Origin: Diphasiastrum complanatum | Lineage: Eukaryota; Streptophyta; Lycopodiopsida; Lycopodiales; Lycopodiaceae | Direction of reading: 5' to 3' | Assembly: GCA_029204225.1 (NCBI GenBank) | Contig: CM055092.1 | Span: forward strand, 70,278,252-70,342,251 | DNA length: 64,000 bases | In this document: piece after piece, positions 32,672-44,380 of the stretch | Layout of the letters: every line of letters starts with the position of its first letter | Position numbering within the stretch: the first letter of the stretch is position 1 | Position numbers and translations under genes: made by a program | The notes under the pieces: generated by a model | Database searches by the model: none | Seen by the model: the letters and a program-made list of their open reading frames with translations, nothing else | What the model was told of the DNA's origin: nothing

Positions 32672-34543
32672 TCACCTGCTGGCATGCAACGAAATGGAAA
32701 ATGTAGATACCTGTTTAGGCAAGGTCATGGCCGAAGTTAAGTGCTTTTGTTCTGTCTTTTGTATAGAAGCCTCGGCCTGCTGTCCCAGGACAGCAGCAAG
32801 TCCAGCAACTTTTCTAAATCTTTGGGAAGTTTTTGGCTGGACAGAAGGAGGTTGCCAATCAGTGCTAACCACAGTGAGTTCATCCCTCCCTCCAAGCATC
32901 TTGTTTGCAACTCTTGATGGTCTTTTTACTCCATATTCCTCAAATCTATGTCCTAGCCACTTCCCACATCTGTCTGGTACCGATTTCCTCAACTCCCTTC
33001 TTGCCGACTTTGGCTCGGCTTGCACAGAAGTTACTTCACTTTCCAGTATCAGTCTCGGTTCCATATTTAACTCTCTTGCAGCAAGAACTCTTGAATCATT
33101 TTTCTCGTGACCCTGGCCAGTTCTATGAAGATGATCTGATTCATTTAATACCCTTGTATATGCAGAAAACCACTTGGCTTGAATGTACCCGCACTTTCGC
33201 CATGGCGGAAAGTGCAACTGACGTTCGTTTAAAGAAATTTTCTCAGCTTCACACATGAGATTCACAATTTGCTGCAGACTATCTGGTCTTCCAACAAAGA
33301 TAGGAGGCAACATTTTTAACATTGCTCTGTATTGACGGGTGGGGCGAGCAATCTCGAAATGTCCCAAGAACTCAACATCTATTATGACGTGCCTTTGATT
33401 GCTTACCGTAATGACATCTAGGTATTCATATACCCCTGCAAGGTTAAAGGATGTTAATTGGATTTGTAACTTTGGAGTTTGGACAACAGAAATGGACAAA
33501 AAGTTCTTCGTGTTTACTTGCAGAAGAGTAGAAAACTCGCCTAGGAAGCAACATATTAAGCGCTCTTGCAAGTTAAACTGCATCAAAAGACTTAGCTCGA
33601 AGCATTGACAAATGAAATCAATGTTAAATTCGTGATAGTCGAATATTCACCTCCAGGATATCCTGCAGTCGGATCCCATTTTGACTTGCATATGGCCGCA
33701 TTGTAGCCTAACCGGCGCAGTTCTTGCATCATAGACAACTTCAAGCAACCATTAGACCAGCTTGTTGTACCACATATGCAAATCGGATCTGGCTTTTCCT
33801 CTACCTTCCGCATTAACAGACAAATAGTATCCAGTAAAGCTTGCTCTGCGCTGTGGATGCTCGAGATCAGCGCCTGAAAGCAAGAACTCGTTCACGCTCT
33901 GGTCTACAACTTCCATGTGAGATAAAACTACCCGTTCACCTGAAAATATTCTTTCCAATCATGGAAAAATTGCAAAAGTATGTCTGCTGCCATCTTCTGT
34001 GTACCGAAATAGATCAGAAAAAATTATCAAAATGATGATTCGCAGCGTTTTGATACGTACCTCTAACGCATCTCGTAAATCTTCACGAATACTTAATCTT
34101 TCTCCGTCTCTGATATCAAGTAAACATCCAGCGCCTTCGTCGTTTGTGCCATCCCCACAGTTGCATCGAGCACGACCACATTTTCCAATCTCAGAATCAT
34201 CCTCCATATAACCGTGTACCATGGCTGCTAAGGACAAAGAAGTAGGTTCTTGATTACTACTACTGTCATTAGATCAACAAATCCTGATATCCGTCCTCGC
34301 TTCGCCTTCCGAAAGCCTCGGGTCTGATGTTTGCTTAGAGATAATGGTTTGTGTCTGTATTTGCAAGTTAGAGGACATGGGTAACTGCGTAAGAGCTCGG
34401 CTTGTTCTAACCTGAAAAAAGGGTGCTGGTGGCGGCTTTTCATCCCATGCTTTTCCCAGTAGACAAGCGCTTGATGCCGTGCTGCCGCTTCTACCTGCTT
34501 TGGAAGCGCAGACCATAGGCTGAAGCGTAAGGAGACCTTGCAT
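32672..34543 (-). CDS. DUF506 (PDDEXK-like) family protein
   Basis: Exons join cleanly on the minus strand: about 34237-34062 (MVHGYMEDDSEIGKCGRARC and the CNC motif), 33873-33651 (ELRRLGYNAAICKSKWDP), and 33435-32672 (YEYLDVITV, VIIDVEFLGHFEIARPTRQY, LPPIFVGRPDSLQQIVNLMC, HFPPWRKCGYIQAKWFSAYT). Donors and acceptors are GT/AG and keep frame (phase 0, then phase 1). These blocks are diagnostic of the plant DUF506 family, predicted PDDEXK nuclease-like proteins of unknown biochemical role. The N-terminal exon is probably at 34543-34414 (MQGLLTLQPMVC..., donor after CAG), but its phase does not match the next acceptor, so the true start is uncertain. The C-terminus after 'PRLI' is lineage-specific. 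No stop or frameshift is seen in the conserved part, so it looks functional. Confidence 0.85.
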
Positions 34544-35420
34544 TGATTGATACTATTATCCTACAGTCTTTAGCAGCCGAAGCGGTAATCATCCGACAGT
34601 ATACTTATGTCTTCTTAAAAGGCTACTTAGTAGCTGCTGCCTACTATCAGAAGAAAATAAACGTAATTTATCAGATCTGGCACGGATTGCTGTATGTGTT
34701 CACCATTAGACACCGAGTCGTGCTAATGAACAAGGTACCGAAAAAGATTGGAAACTGATCGAACCAACTATGTAGGATAAGAATTGGCCAGAAATAATGA
34801 TGCTATATAGCCGCCCAGCTTATATTGCACTAGAAGATGTTTGATGATGGTCGATTAGGAGTGTACTAAATGGTCGTACGAGCAGAACTTTCACAAACGG
34901 GACGGATCCAATAACTGGCCAAGATACAGTACTAGAAAGATGTTTGAAGGGATCTGACAATTTGGCGCTGTTGCTTCGACTTCAGTATTCAATGTCACGA
35001 GCAGAGACACGCCCCGGCAGCCGGCTGATTTCTGAAAGCAATGAAGCACAGATATGGTGACCTTCTGACAGCACGTAGATGACTGCAGCAGAGAATCGTA
35101 GTAAAAGCAGCGTGATCCACCACAGTAATGCACAACAAAGCAGCTACAAATACAAGAATAGAAGGTGCAAGAGCGGGGGCGCATGACATGCGACGGCAGG
35201 CATCGCCGGAGGCTGAAGAAATGGGAAATTGCTTCTACGAAGCCTTTCCTTGTTACCTTCCCAGAAGTCCGCACCTTCCTGTCTGGATCACTCACACGCG
35301 TTCTTCTCCTCACTCTTTGCCGTGTATTGTGAGAGCGAAAAGTGTATTCTCCTCACTCTTTGCCGTGTATTATGATAGCAAAAAGGTAGTAACTTGCGTG
35401 TAGTTTTGCTCTCTTGTTGG
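34544..35420 (-). promoter_or_regulatory. Upstream region of the DUF506 gene
   Basis: No recognisable coding sequence lies here. GC content is more balanced than the surroundings. The region includes a short direct repeat (CTCCTCACTCTTTGCCGTGT at about 35307 and 35350). It probably contains the promoter and 5' UTR; a CT/CA microsatellite follows at 35421. Confidence 0.4.
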
Positions 35421-35474
<54 letters not shown>

Positions 35475-35785
35475 GCGCGCGCACACACACACATACACAA
35501 TATCTATATCTCAAGAAAAGCATAATCTTATAAAATCTCCATAAGCCATATGTGATGTCAAATGAAATATGATGTCTTTCTCTATAATGATTGCTTTATA
35601 TTAGCACTGACTCTAAGATGCAGCCCCCTCTTTCTCACTCTCACACGCGCGCACACACACACACACCAATCACATGTTAGCACCTACTCTCCGAGGAGGA
35701 AGCAATCTCCATATACGCAATAACGGCCATCATCCTCGACTTCACACACACACACACACACACACCCCTACCCCCACCCCCACAC
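35421..35785. repeat. CT/CA microsatellites
   Basis: Compound (CT)n(CA)n at about 35421-35495, (CA)n at about 35644-35666, and (CA)n with (CCCCA) repeats at about 35744-35785. Confidence 0.93.
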
Positions 35786-36624
35786 CTCAATCACATTTTA
35801 GAGGCTACAAGTCAAAGTCCTTTGGAGTATGCATCCATATAGGCCATACGGGCCATAAAGAGGTTGCCAATTGGAGGCAATTGGAGGCAATGTCCTCTTT
35901 ATAAGCAATAAGGGCCATCCTCGTAGCTTAATGGCCAAATAACACTATTGGATTTTATCATAGATGTACAATTTTGCCACATATGTTTGATTAACCATTG
36001 AGAAGAGTCCAAGTGGCAAGTATGCCACCTGGCAAAAATAGAAGTGTCAAGGATTAAATATCATGTGCTAGATGTAGTAGTTCAAGATATCTCAACCTTT
36101 AGTTATCGAAAGTGACCTGAATAATGTTGGAACCATGCTAGAGAGGTATGTGAATTGAGCACATAACCTTCTAGTATAAGTCGGATTTGAGTTAGGTAGA
36201 TTCAATTTTGATGACATGCAGAAGTTTAGATAGCATGCAATGTCATACTGTATGCATGCAAGCCACATGCAATCAGTGCAAGCAACATGCAAAGTGGTTT
36301 CTGTGATCTACACATGTCTAGGCAATTTTATGAGTTGACATGCAGTACATGCAACATCCATGCATGCAGTTACACATGTGGATCTCTGGTAGGTGAATTA
36401 GTTCAGTTAAGTGGACTTTCCATGCAACTCCACTGTAGGAATTCGAGTCTCTCTCATGTAGGGAAAGCTTGGCATGCTTTGGTATATTGTGAATAATGAG
36501 ATTTTGGTGTTTTGGACTCATTCTCTCTCTACCCGAGTTTTCCATCATTGATTTTCTCTCTCCACCTGAGAACAGGCTGTTTTTCCCATACTGAGCACTT
36601 AGAATTATTTCTGACATTCAATTC
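35786..36624. other. No recognised gene
   Basis: Intergenic sequence rich in GCATGC/CATGCA words around 36210-36370. It may include sequence downstream of the truncated copia gag that follows, but no pol motif is visible. Confidence 0.3.
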
Positions 36625-36846
36625 TCATAGTGAGAAGTTAGATTTTTTCATCAGATGTATGCCATCTTTCCACTCTTGAAGATCTTTGCCTGTGCTGGCT
36701 GGCATCTCTTTGGTGCCATCCACCCACGGCCATAACGCTTCTCCTCTTAGGATTAGCGATGTCTTCACTTTCCAAGCAAAAAAGTTTGATCCATCTGCTT
36801 CAAGTACCGTGCATATCTTTGATTGGATGCTGTGAATGGAAGCCAT
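36625..36846 (-). pseudogene. Ty1-copia gag, N-terminal fragment
   Basis: Starting at the Met at 36846, the minus strand reads SKICTVLEADGSNFFAWKVK and ALWPWVDGTKE, then QEWKDGIHLMKK. This matches the start of copia Gag (the DUF4219/UBN2 region, 'L.G.NY..WK......L....LW..V.G'). It is cut off after 74 codons. It lies 35 bp inside a primer-binding site, the correct place for gag of a minus-strand copia element. Confidence 0.7.
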
Positions 36847-36880
36847 AGTCTCAGTGACGAAGCTCTGATAAGCCTTCTTG

Positions 36881-36892
36881 GCTCTGATACCA
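36881..36892 (-). other. Primer-binding site (initiator Met tRNA), minus strand
   Basis: GCTCTGATACCA is the inverse of TGGTATCAGAGC. Degenerate extra copies occur at about 36862, 36922 and 36951, each followed by CACTG-TG sequence like the LTR border. Confidence 0.65.
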
Positions 36893-37560
36893 CTGTTGAA
36901 ATCTCGGAAACATCAAGACACTGTGATACCACTGTTGGAATTCACATGCTAGCTCTGATGTCACTGATGAAATCTAAAACTTCAAGGATTTTGATGAAGC
37001 TCAGATGGAGCCGATTTGTCGAATAAGGCTACTGTCTCAACCTGCGATCAGTCTTCCTCTGAACAGCAGATAGCTACTACTAATTTTGACTACAAGTTTA
37101 TGAACAACAGATAATGTCTTAATGACAACGGAAATATATCTATTGATAAAATTGAACAAGCATCAAAGCATTCACAGATTACACATTGAGCAGAAAAGAT
37201 GTACGTGTCTATATTATCAGAAACGAGTGTACATGGAAAATTCTTTTTTGAGTGCTATCTGTTTTCCAGATCGGCGCGTCGGCATGAGAGAGATGTTCTC
37301 TTCCCACGACATAAACTAGCTACTGCTAGATCTATGTTTCTTCCTTGATACACACCTCACTGAGTGCTGCGTTCAGGAAAATCTGTATACTCTGTATTCT
37401 ATATATCTGCATATATATTTATGTCTCCTTCGTTGATCCTTTTTGTGATCAATCCAGAGATTTGATTAAAATTAAAAGATCTAATCAAAAGACATGCATT
37501 AACCATAAAACAAAACTAATTTCAGTCTTCTGTCATTATCCTCCGTGAATTAGCCGCCTT
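36893..37560 (-). repeat. Probable copia 5' LTR (outer end uncertain)
   Basis: It begins (in plus coordinates) at CTGTTGAAATC directly next to the primer-binding site. The outer LTR end is not located because no second LTR is present. No coding similarity. Confidence 0.45.
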
Positions 37561-37634
37561 CTGTTCGTTACACCCTGCCTTCACGCTGCAGACCTTTGCA
37601 TTTTGCCAGAAGACACTTTTGCAACTTTAAGAAC

Positions 37635-37715
37635 AAGTGTCACCTTTTCAAGGGCAGGTGTCGTCTTTTTAAAGGCAAGTGTCACCTTTTTAAGGGCAGG
37701 TGTCACTTTTTTTCG
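37635..37715. repeat. 21 bp minisatellite, about 4 copies
   Basis: Units alternate between AAGTGTCACC...AAGGGC and AGGTGTC(G/A)...AAAGGC at a 21 bp period. The in-frame translation repeats K/RCHLFKG by consequence. A related short copy is near 37772. Confidence 0.75.
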
Positions 37716-39026
37716 AAAGACGAAAAAGCCGACTTTAGGGCAGAAAGCAGTTCTAAGGACAGTATCGCTTTTCTAAGGGCAAGTGTCGCAAAAAATTTGA
37801 AAAATGTGATAGTGTCGGGAAAAATTGCCAGAGTGATTTTTTAAGTGTTTTAGACCTAGGGATGAATTTTTCTCATGACCCAAAAATACGAACTATGCGA
37901 CAAACAGTTCAAAAATGCAAACTGTGCGAAATATAGTTAAAAATGCACATTCGCGAAAAACAACAAAGAAAAAACTAAGGAAAAATACTAAGGCTTTAAA
38001 AAATAGAAACTCTTAGTTTTTTTCATTTGTCACAACAACGCTCTTAAAAAAGATAATCATTGATAATATAGTAGTTGTAATGCACATGTTGAATGATCTC
38101 AAATGCTTTGATGTCTGATTGTTGTCTGTTCGTAATCAGTTGTTTATTCTTCATTCCGCATACTGGTTCATCTTGTCGAATGTTTAAAAAATTAAACGTA
38201 GGTCAACATTGTCTGTCTACACTCTAGAGGATTGTAGATTTGTTCTAGTAGGCAATAGCCGGCAAACAGAATCGAATTCCATCCAGGGTTTGGCAATATT
38301 TGAACTTAAATTTGCAAAAAATTTGGAAATGTTTTGATGCATGCATGCTTGTATTTCAGTGTGGTGCTTATCTATTGATAGAAATGTATGGATTGACCTG
38401 TATGCATGCTTGGATGCATGTTGCATGCATAATCAATAGATTGATCAGTAGATTTCTTGCATGAAGCTAATTTTGAAAATTTTAGATCAAAAAGTAAATT
38501 TCCTAGTGGATAGGCTATTTACAAAAAAAAAAAAAATTCGAAGAAGCCAGTGCATGTCAAGTGTGATGTAATCGCGATATGTGACAATGCTTGTGAATTT
38601 GATAAATTGATCTTCTTAATCGATTTTCACAGTTGGTCCATTTCGAAAGGATTTTCAAAAATTTCAGTTTTTTTGAAATTTTTATTTTTTGGTCCTAAAA
38701 GTTGTTGCTGTTTAAATTAGTCTGATATTGATTATAACAGAATTTGCTTAAATAAGTGAAAGACCTTGTTGAGTAATATCAGCCAATTATGAAGGTCTTG
38801 AATATTTCATTTATTGGTTGATGATTTGGATCTCAACCAATTAAGCTCATTTTGTATTTCAGGAAATCAATATGGCAGATGATAATGCAGTTGCAGCTCT
38901 TGATGGTCAGGTGCCCATGCCTACCTATCTGAATTGGACATAATTTTTATCACTATTGCTTTGTTCAATTTTTGATAGGCGTAGTCATGCATTGGAAGTA
39001 GGAAGTTTCTACATTACATTACTCAC
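37716..39026. other. No recognised gene
   Basis: AT-rich. Short inverted TGCGA/TTCGCA words near 37880-37960 resemble those in the copia LTRs. A possible 42 bp exon-like piece (MADDNAVAALDG after a pyrimidine tract and AG, about 38863) cannot be tied to any gene. Confidence 0.3.
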
Positions 39027-39575
39027 CTATTTTTTATAGGAATTTCTTGCTTCCGAATTCTGGCTCCAACCTCAGGATGTTCTGAAACCTCAGAATGCTC
39101 TAAATTTTCAGTAAATATAGCCCTTTTAGATTTAACACGACGAACATCACTTTGAGTAATAAACATGTGAAAAGCTTGAACGTAGAGGATCAACATACTT
39201 ATGTGGATCTATTGATTTACTAGAATTGGTAACCGAGTGAATTGAAGCTTGTGAATTATCACTCAGTAATTCAATTTGTTCAAAAGAACAATGTTCTAAT
39301 TGTGCAGAGCATGTATCTGAAGAGAAGGACGAGGTCGAAACATTTGACATAAGTTGAGTTACAGGTGTCATATCTTGAAAAGTACTTACATGAGGAATTT
39401 CAGAAGATGAACGGGTAAATGATGATGATGCCACATCATTTACAGAAATATATTGAGAATCAGGAGTGGCTTTATAAAAAAAACTATCATTGAAAATTTC
39501 AGATGAAGATGATGCACTTGTTGCAACATATTGAGTTACAACTACTGGAATGGAGGAGGTAGAACTTGTTGACAT
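39027..39575 (-). pseudogene. Ser/Thr-rich gene divergent from the ParB-methyltransferase gene
   Basis: From the Met at 39575 (MSTSSTSSIPVVVTQYVATS) the minus-strand frame is Ser/Thr-rich and acidic, without globular motifs, to about 39190. One base seems to be missing there, after which another frame continues as FHMFITQSDVRRVKSKRAIF and ends ARIRKQEIPIKN at a good donor (ATAG/GTGAGT, exon end 39027). The following exons are not found to the left. The product would be a disordered N-terminal region followed by a basic segment. No known family. Its position mirrors the divergent Ser-rich gene starting at 11299 in the first methyltransferase locus. Confidence 0.42.
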
Positions 39576-40945
39576 CGTAATCTTAAAAAAAAATTTAACT
39601 AAGACTTATGCTAAGCATAGACTCAAAAAAAACAGTTGACACATAAAACTAAATGTGCTTCACAGACTTAACATTACCCTATGCTGGTCATAGAACAAAT
39701 AAAAAGCTATGCAAACCTCAATAGACTTGAACAAGTAAAATAGCTAAATGCAAATAAGAAACAAGCCTAGAAATAAAACGGTCAATTGGAATCGCAAACG
39801 GCCATGCCTTAAATACTATATTGGCGCATTGTTAGGGTTAGGGTCAACCAAGGATTAGTTCTAGATTAGGTTTAGGTTTAGAAAAGCGCGGTCCCGACAT
39901 AGGCCCCGAGGTCGGCGTGAGGCGGGTTGAGCCGCGTTAACTCGATTCCGGTGCAAACTCCAGGTTGGCGTGAGGTCTGAGACGAGAGTCCAAGAAAAAA
40001 AAATGCGCAAACTCCAGGTTGGCGTGAGGCGTGAGGCGAGAGTCCCAGAAAAAAAATTATTTAAGGACACTAGTTAGAGCATAACTCACCTCATTTGCGA
40101 ATTTAGAAGCACACATGCTGCCAGAGCTCTCGTTGAGACAAATCACGGATTCCTATAGTTATTTGCATACGTTCCCGTGCACACATTCCTTCACGGTCAA
40201 TTTATGTCATTTCTAAACTCCTTTCTATGCTTATCATGGGTAACAAGGTATTGCAACTACTAAATGTTCATTTTTTTAAAAGAGTTTTACTTCTTATAAC
40301 GTAGGTGACCTATACTCATCATAGGTGGTCGCCTGATCTCCTCCTATCACCTATGCTCAGCATAGGATGTGTTCGGGTACTAAGCACTCACCTATGCTTA
40401 GCATAGCATGTCCTCGCAATGTTTTGCTTTAACTTCTTATTTGACCTATGCTATGAGCATAGGTCGCCTCTTTGATCCTCTTCTCACCTATGCTCAACAT
40501 AGGTGGTCTCTCGGGTAATCTCCTACCACAACACAAACCTTGTTATCCATGTTAAGCATAGGTGGTAGGAGATTACCCGAGAGACCACCTATGCTGAGCA
40601 TAGGTGAGAAGAGGATCAAAGAGGCGACCTATGTTTAACATAGGTCACCATAGGTCAGGACTTGTATTCCTTAGTTGTTGCAAGCCTCAGCTTCTCAAAA
40701 GTGAAAATTATGAGACATTTTTGCAAGAATATGTGTTTCTCCTTGGTCTCAGATACTTGTAAATCATGTGAATTTATTATTAAATTTTACAAGAATTGCA
40801 TACTTTATTAGTAATTTTTAGAGATTTTAGTCTGAAACCGCTTATCTTTTTTAAGTTTTCAATATTTTTATTAAGATCATGTTTGAAATTTTACTAAAGA
40901 ACCTTCCTCTTTGCAAATTGTCTTCTCTTTTTGCTAATCTTCAAA
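39576..40945. promoter_or_regulatory. Divergent intergenic region with CCTATGCTNAGCATAGG palindrome array
   Basis: At least eleven copies or near copies of the palindrome lie between the two start codons: about 39605, 39677, 40216, 40309, 40347, 40389, 40445, 40487, 40547, 40586 and 40628. Central bases vary, the flanking CCTATG/CATAGG arms are conserved. The array sits where promoters of both divergent genes must be, so a protein-binding role is likely. More copies are in introns of the right-hand gene. Confidence 0.72.
40443..40646. repeat. 87 bp inverted repeat (hairpin) containing four palindromes
   Basis: The arm at 40443-40529 is the inverse complement of 40562-40646, almost perfectly, with a 32 bp spacer. 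The differences fall in the centres of the small palindromes inside the arms. The DNA could form a long cruciform, and its transcript a long hairpin. Confidence 0.85.
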
Positions 40946-41931
40946 ATGTCGAGGATTTCTTTCAAAATCTCGGGCAAACCTCAAGATTTCTCGTTGAAAG
41001 ACAAGAAAAAATTCATGTACTACTTTACCAGAGGAGTTAACAACACAAAGCTCTCTGAGCTTTTTATTCATTTAGCAGAGAAGCCTGGCAGGGGGGATTC
41101 ACAATTTCATATTCAAGGTAGATTGCTTGCTGATCAACTAGTTGAGGATGAGGAAAAAGGTTTTGTGAACATCCTGGTAAAAGAGACGGATAAGTCTCGT
41201 TCTATTATCATTTTTAACGAGACTATAATTAAGATTCGACTTTGCCAAGATGATGTTATCAAAGGCTTACTTTGATAAAGCTCTTGTGACTTTGGTATGT
41301 AATCATAAATCATGTTTTGAATAATGTTTGTTAACATGTGTTCTATGCTTAGCATAATGTTTAACTAATTATAAGATTCCTAACACCTTGCAAGCAAAAG
41401 ATCTCTTATTAAAATTGAGTAGTCCTATGCTGAGCATAGCTAATATAAACTTCTTTGCTCATTATGATGTAAACTTGTATTTTGTTTGTGTTCAGAGCAT
41501 GAAGCAATGCTTAAAACCGGTGCTAGCTGCTATCGCAGAGGGGAAAGATCCGATATATCCATTACAAAGTGCTAAATCTGTATCTATGGGACCTCGCAAG
41601 CCTGCTTCTACCACTGCTCAGGTCACAAAACCCACCACCAAAAATGTTGACGCCACCGTAGTTGCCCCTCACCCAAAAAAAAAAAAATCACACAATATTT
41701 CTGAATCCTCACCCACCAGACCCAAGTCCCGCACAAAGACCATGGCTACACATTGCCACAAGTCCATTCCTTCAGCTAAAAGCAAGAAAGATGTATCTGT
41801 ACCCGCTATGTCTTTACCGGGTGCTTCCATCCGCCCCCTTCAAGACACCTCTGAGATTGCTAAATTAAGAGATGAAATTCATAAAACAAAAAAAAATAGA
41901 GAAACAACTTCAATTTTGGATATAGACCTAT

Positions 41932-42260
41932 GTGACAGGTCGGCCTGTTGACCCAATAACTGGAGATAGGCCAATGGAAGTAAGAGAACCTAACGAGACA
42001 CATGTACATAATATAAAGATAAAATTTAAAGATCATACCCATGTCATTGTAACGTCTTTTGTTGTTTTGGTTGACCCCTCGGAATGCAACGATGTTGCCA
42101 ATTTTGATATTTTTGTTTTAGATTTTTATCATTTTTTTGTTCTTGGGGGCATACATAGTTTACAGACCCAAAAATAGTTATCCCAAGAATATCCTCATAT
42201 TCCCTCTTTTCGAACCGTTAGTGCCATTGTATTTGCTGGCCTGACAATGGAAGAAGCAAA
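41932..42260 (+). other. ParB-like domain of methyltransferase gene 2
   Basis: The frame reads GRPVDPITGDRPMEVREPNE, HVIVTSFVVLVDP, then FFVLGGIHSLQ and, past a stop, VSAIVFAGLTMEEAKLL followed by DHN. ParB/Srx-like nuclease domains have a 'V(L/I).G.HR/S' motif followed by 'V....GLT.EEA..LA...N'. ParB proteins bind palindromic centromere-like DNA and some hydrolyse CTP or cut DNA. The basic catalytic residue after G.H is Ser here, so enzymatic activity is uncertain. Confidence 0.5.
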
Positions 42261-43419
42261 ATTGCTCCCCTAGGATCATAATATTGACCAGGACGACGCT
42301 TGAAAATGACCGTAACACAAAGGATTCGATTTTTCATAAAGAATATACGAGAGTCTTTAAAGTTGGAGATCTAAATCAATTGGAACTGAAGGCACTTTGT
42401 GCTCAAGAGATAGGCCTGTCGTTTGATTCAAAAAATCCTACGCGGAGTCTTACAAAATACGATAATTTTTTTCAACTTGCTTTCCATAATGGCCAGGTAA
42501 TTTTTTTTTTTTTATGCTTGGCATGGAATGCTCTGTTCAAAATTTATGTTATTAGATTCAAATTTTAAAATTTCTTAAATTGCTTTTAAATAATTAAAAT
42601 CTCTTTTGATTTTAGGTATGGGCCCTTGGCGATAAAATTTTTGACAAGTGGAGGAATTTTCAAATAAAAGACCAACCTGCTCAAGGTGTCTCAAAGAGAA
42701 AAAAGAAAGTTGTCGTCTCTCAAACTCGAAAGCCAATCCCTATTTGAGTGGAAGAACATGCAAGGGATTAGCTCGTCAGAGCTAATAATAAGTGTTCTTT
42801 CTAGAGTTGCAGATGGTCAACTCTCTCTTCCAGAAATGGGAAAGGAATTTCAGAGGCAATATTCATGATTTCAAGTCACTTTTTTTAATAAAACGATTCT
42901 CAAGATTTAGAAGGATTTCTAACAATTACATTTTTATAAATACAGATATAAATTGTTTCAAGAAGCCCTTGTGACAGGGTTAAAATGTCAGGATTTCGAA
43001 GAGTCCAAAGGCTCTATCCTTTGAGCAGCCGAAACGAAGCTTTAAGTCCATTTTTTATTTTGTTTAGAGACATGGTATTTACTTCACCCATGCTAAGTAT
43101 AGCTTCTTCTTTATCTCTTTATGTTTTATTTCCTATGCTAAGCATAGCTTCTTCTTTATCTCCTTCTGTTTTGTCTCCTATGCTAAGCATAACTTCTTCT
43201 TTGTCTTTTTATGTTTTATCTCCTATGCTAGGCATAGCTTCTTCTTTTTCAGTCCCCCGAAGATAAGAAAAACAAAGTCATTCTAGAGCAATTCAAAAGA
43301 CATATTTTGAAAGCGAAGGCAAAAAAAAAAAAAATAGAGAAAGACTAGCACGGGGTGAGACCATTGCGGAGGAGGATCCATTAGAGACCTACCTCCCCAA
43401 ACATGTCGATGATCAACCA

Positions 43420-44380
43420 TGCTTTTACACAGTTGAGGAGGGCGATTGTAGAGAAATTTCAAAATTCTTAAAAAAAAGGCCTTACACACTCTGCATTGCC
43501 GATATACCATATGGATTTCAGATGAAGGAATCATTAAATGATGATTCCCCTTTCAAATTCACTGAAATCCATAGTTTCATGCAAGGGTTTCTCAAAATCA
43601 CAACATATCATATTTGGAGAGTTGTTATTTTTCATTCCTCTTGGCAATCAGCTTCAATACAGAAAGCTTTATTAACTTTCTGTAACGTGGGACTAGAAAA
43701 TGTTGTGTGGTAAGTCTTTAAGTTCGTGAATTATTAATTCGTATTTTAATTCAAAGATTTATTTTAATTTTAGTATAAGCAATAATGTTAACTTAAGCAA
43801 TTTGAAATTTTTTATTTATTTTAATTGTAATGTTCCTTGTGAAATACAAGCCAATGTCATAAACTCGGGAGGAGTGCGACTTTGCAATGAAATATAATAT
43901 ATAACCATTGGTTATTATTCTTTGGACACATATTTCCTACTTATAGCCTAGAGGAAGTCCTAAAAGGAAGCTTCCAATGGTTAGGGCACCCTCCAAGAAG
44001 GCCCCCACTCTCCGGTAATATGTCCAAATATCCAAATAATGCATAATAAAGCCTAAGGCCAAGCATATAGTCTAAGTGTCAAGCGCTCGATGCTTCGGTA
44101 CAACACCTCCGGACTGACAAGTTTTGGCAACTTGTTCCAATATCCAGCCGTGATGAAGAAACTTAAAAATCCAATGACGGGTTTTGTGGCTTGTCCCTAC
44201 CAAAAGCCACAATAATTAATTAATCATTTAATTGATATTTTTTCTAACCCAGTTGATTGGGTTTTGGACTTATTGAGCGGTAGCGGCACTACAAGCGCAT
44301 GTGTTGTTTAGAAAGACCGGCATGTTGTTGCAGTAGATTTAGATTCTAATCTAGTTGATTTTGTACAAATGATAATGAAA
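43420..44380 (+). other. Beta-class DNA N4/N6 methyltransferase domain of gene 2
   Basis: Motif IV reads CIADIPYGF (43495-43518), a (D/N)PPY variant with Ile for the first Pro. It is followed by TTYHIWRVVIFHSSWQSASI, then GLENVVW at a donor (about 43711). In the next exon come INSGGVRLCNEI and YITIGYYS. Motif I, WVLDLLSGSGTTSACVV (44258-44308), is followed by RHVVAVDLDSN. The order IV then I is that of the beta group of amino-methyltransferases. Known members methylate adenine N6 or cytosine N4 in DNA. Confidence 0.72.

Noticed and set aside
32672-33110. Plus-strand frame extending from gypsy RNase H
   Set aside because: The part beyond about 32640 is antisense to the well-supported DUF506 exon.
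34891-35313. 140-codon minus-strand frame upstream of DUF506
   Set aside because: Cys/Ser-rich without family resemblance; more likely promoter or 5' UTR sequence.
38860-38935. Exon-like piece MADDNAVAALDG on the plus strand
   Set aside because: Good acceptor-like sequence, but no partner exons or similarity; too short to support.
39830-39850. TTAGGG-like word pair
   Set aside because: Two units only; chance or local repeat.
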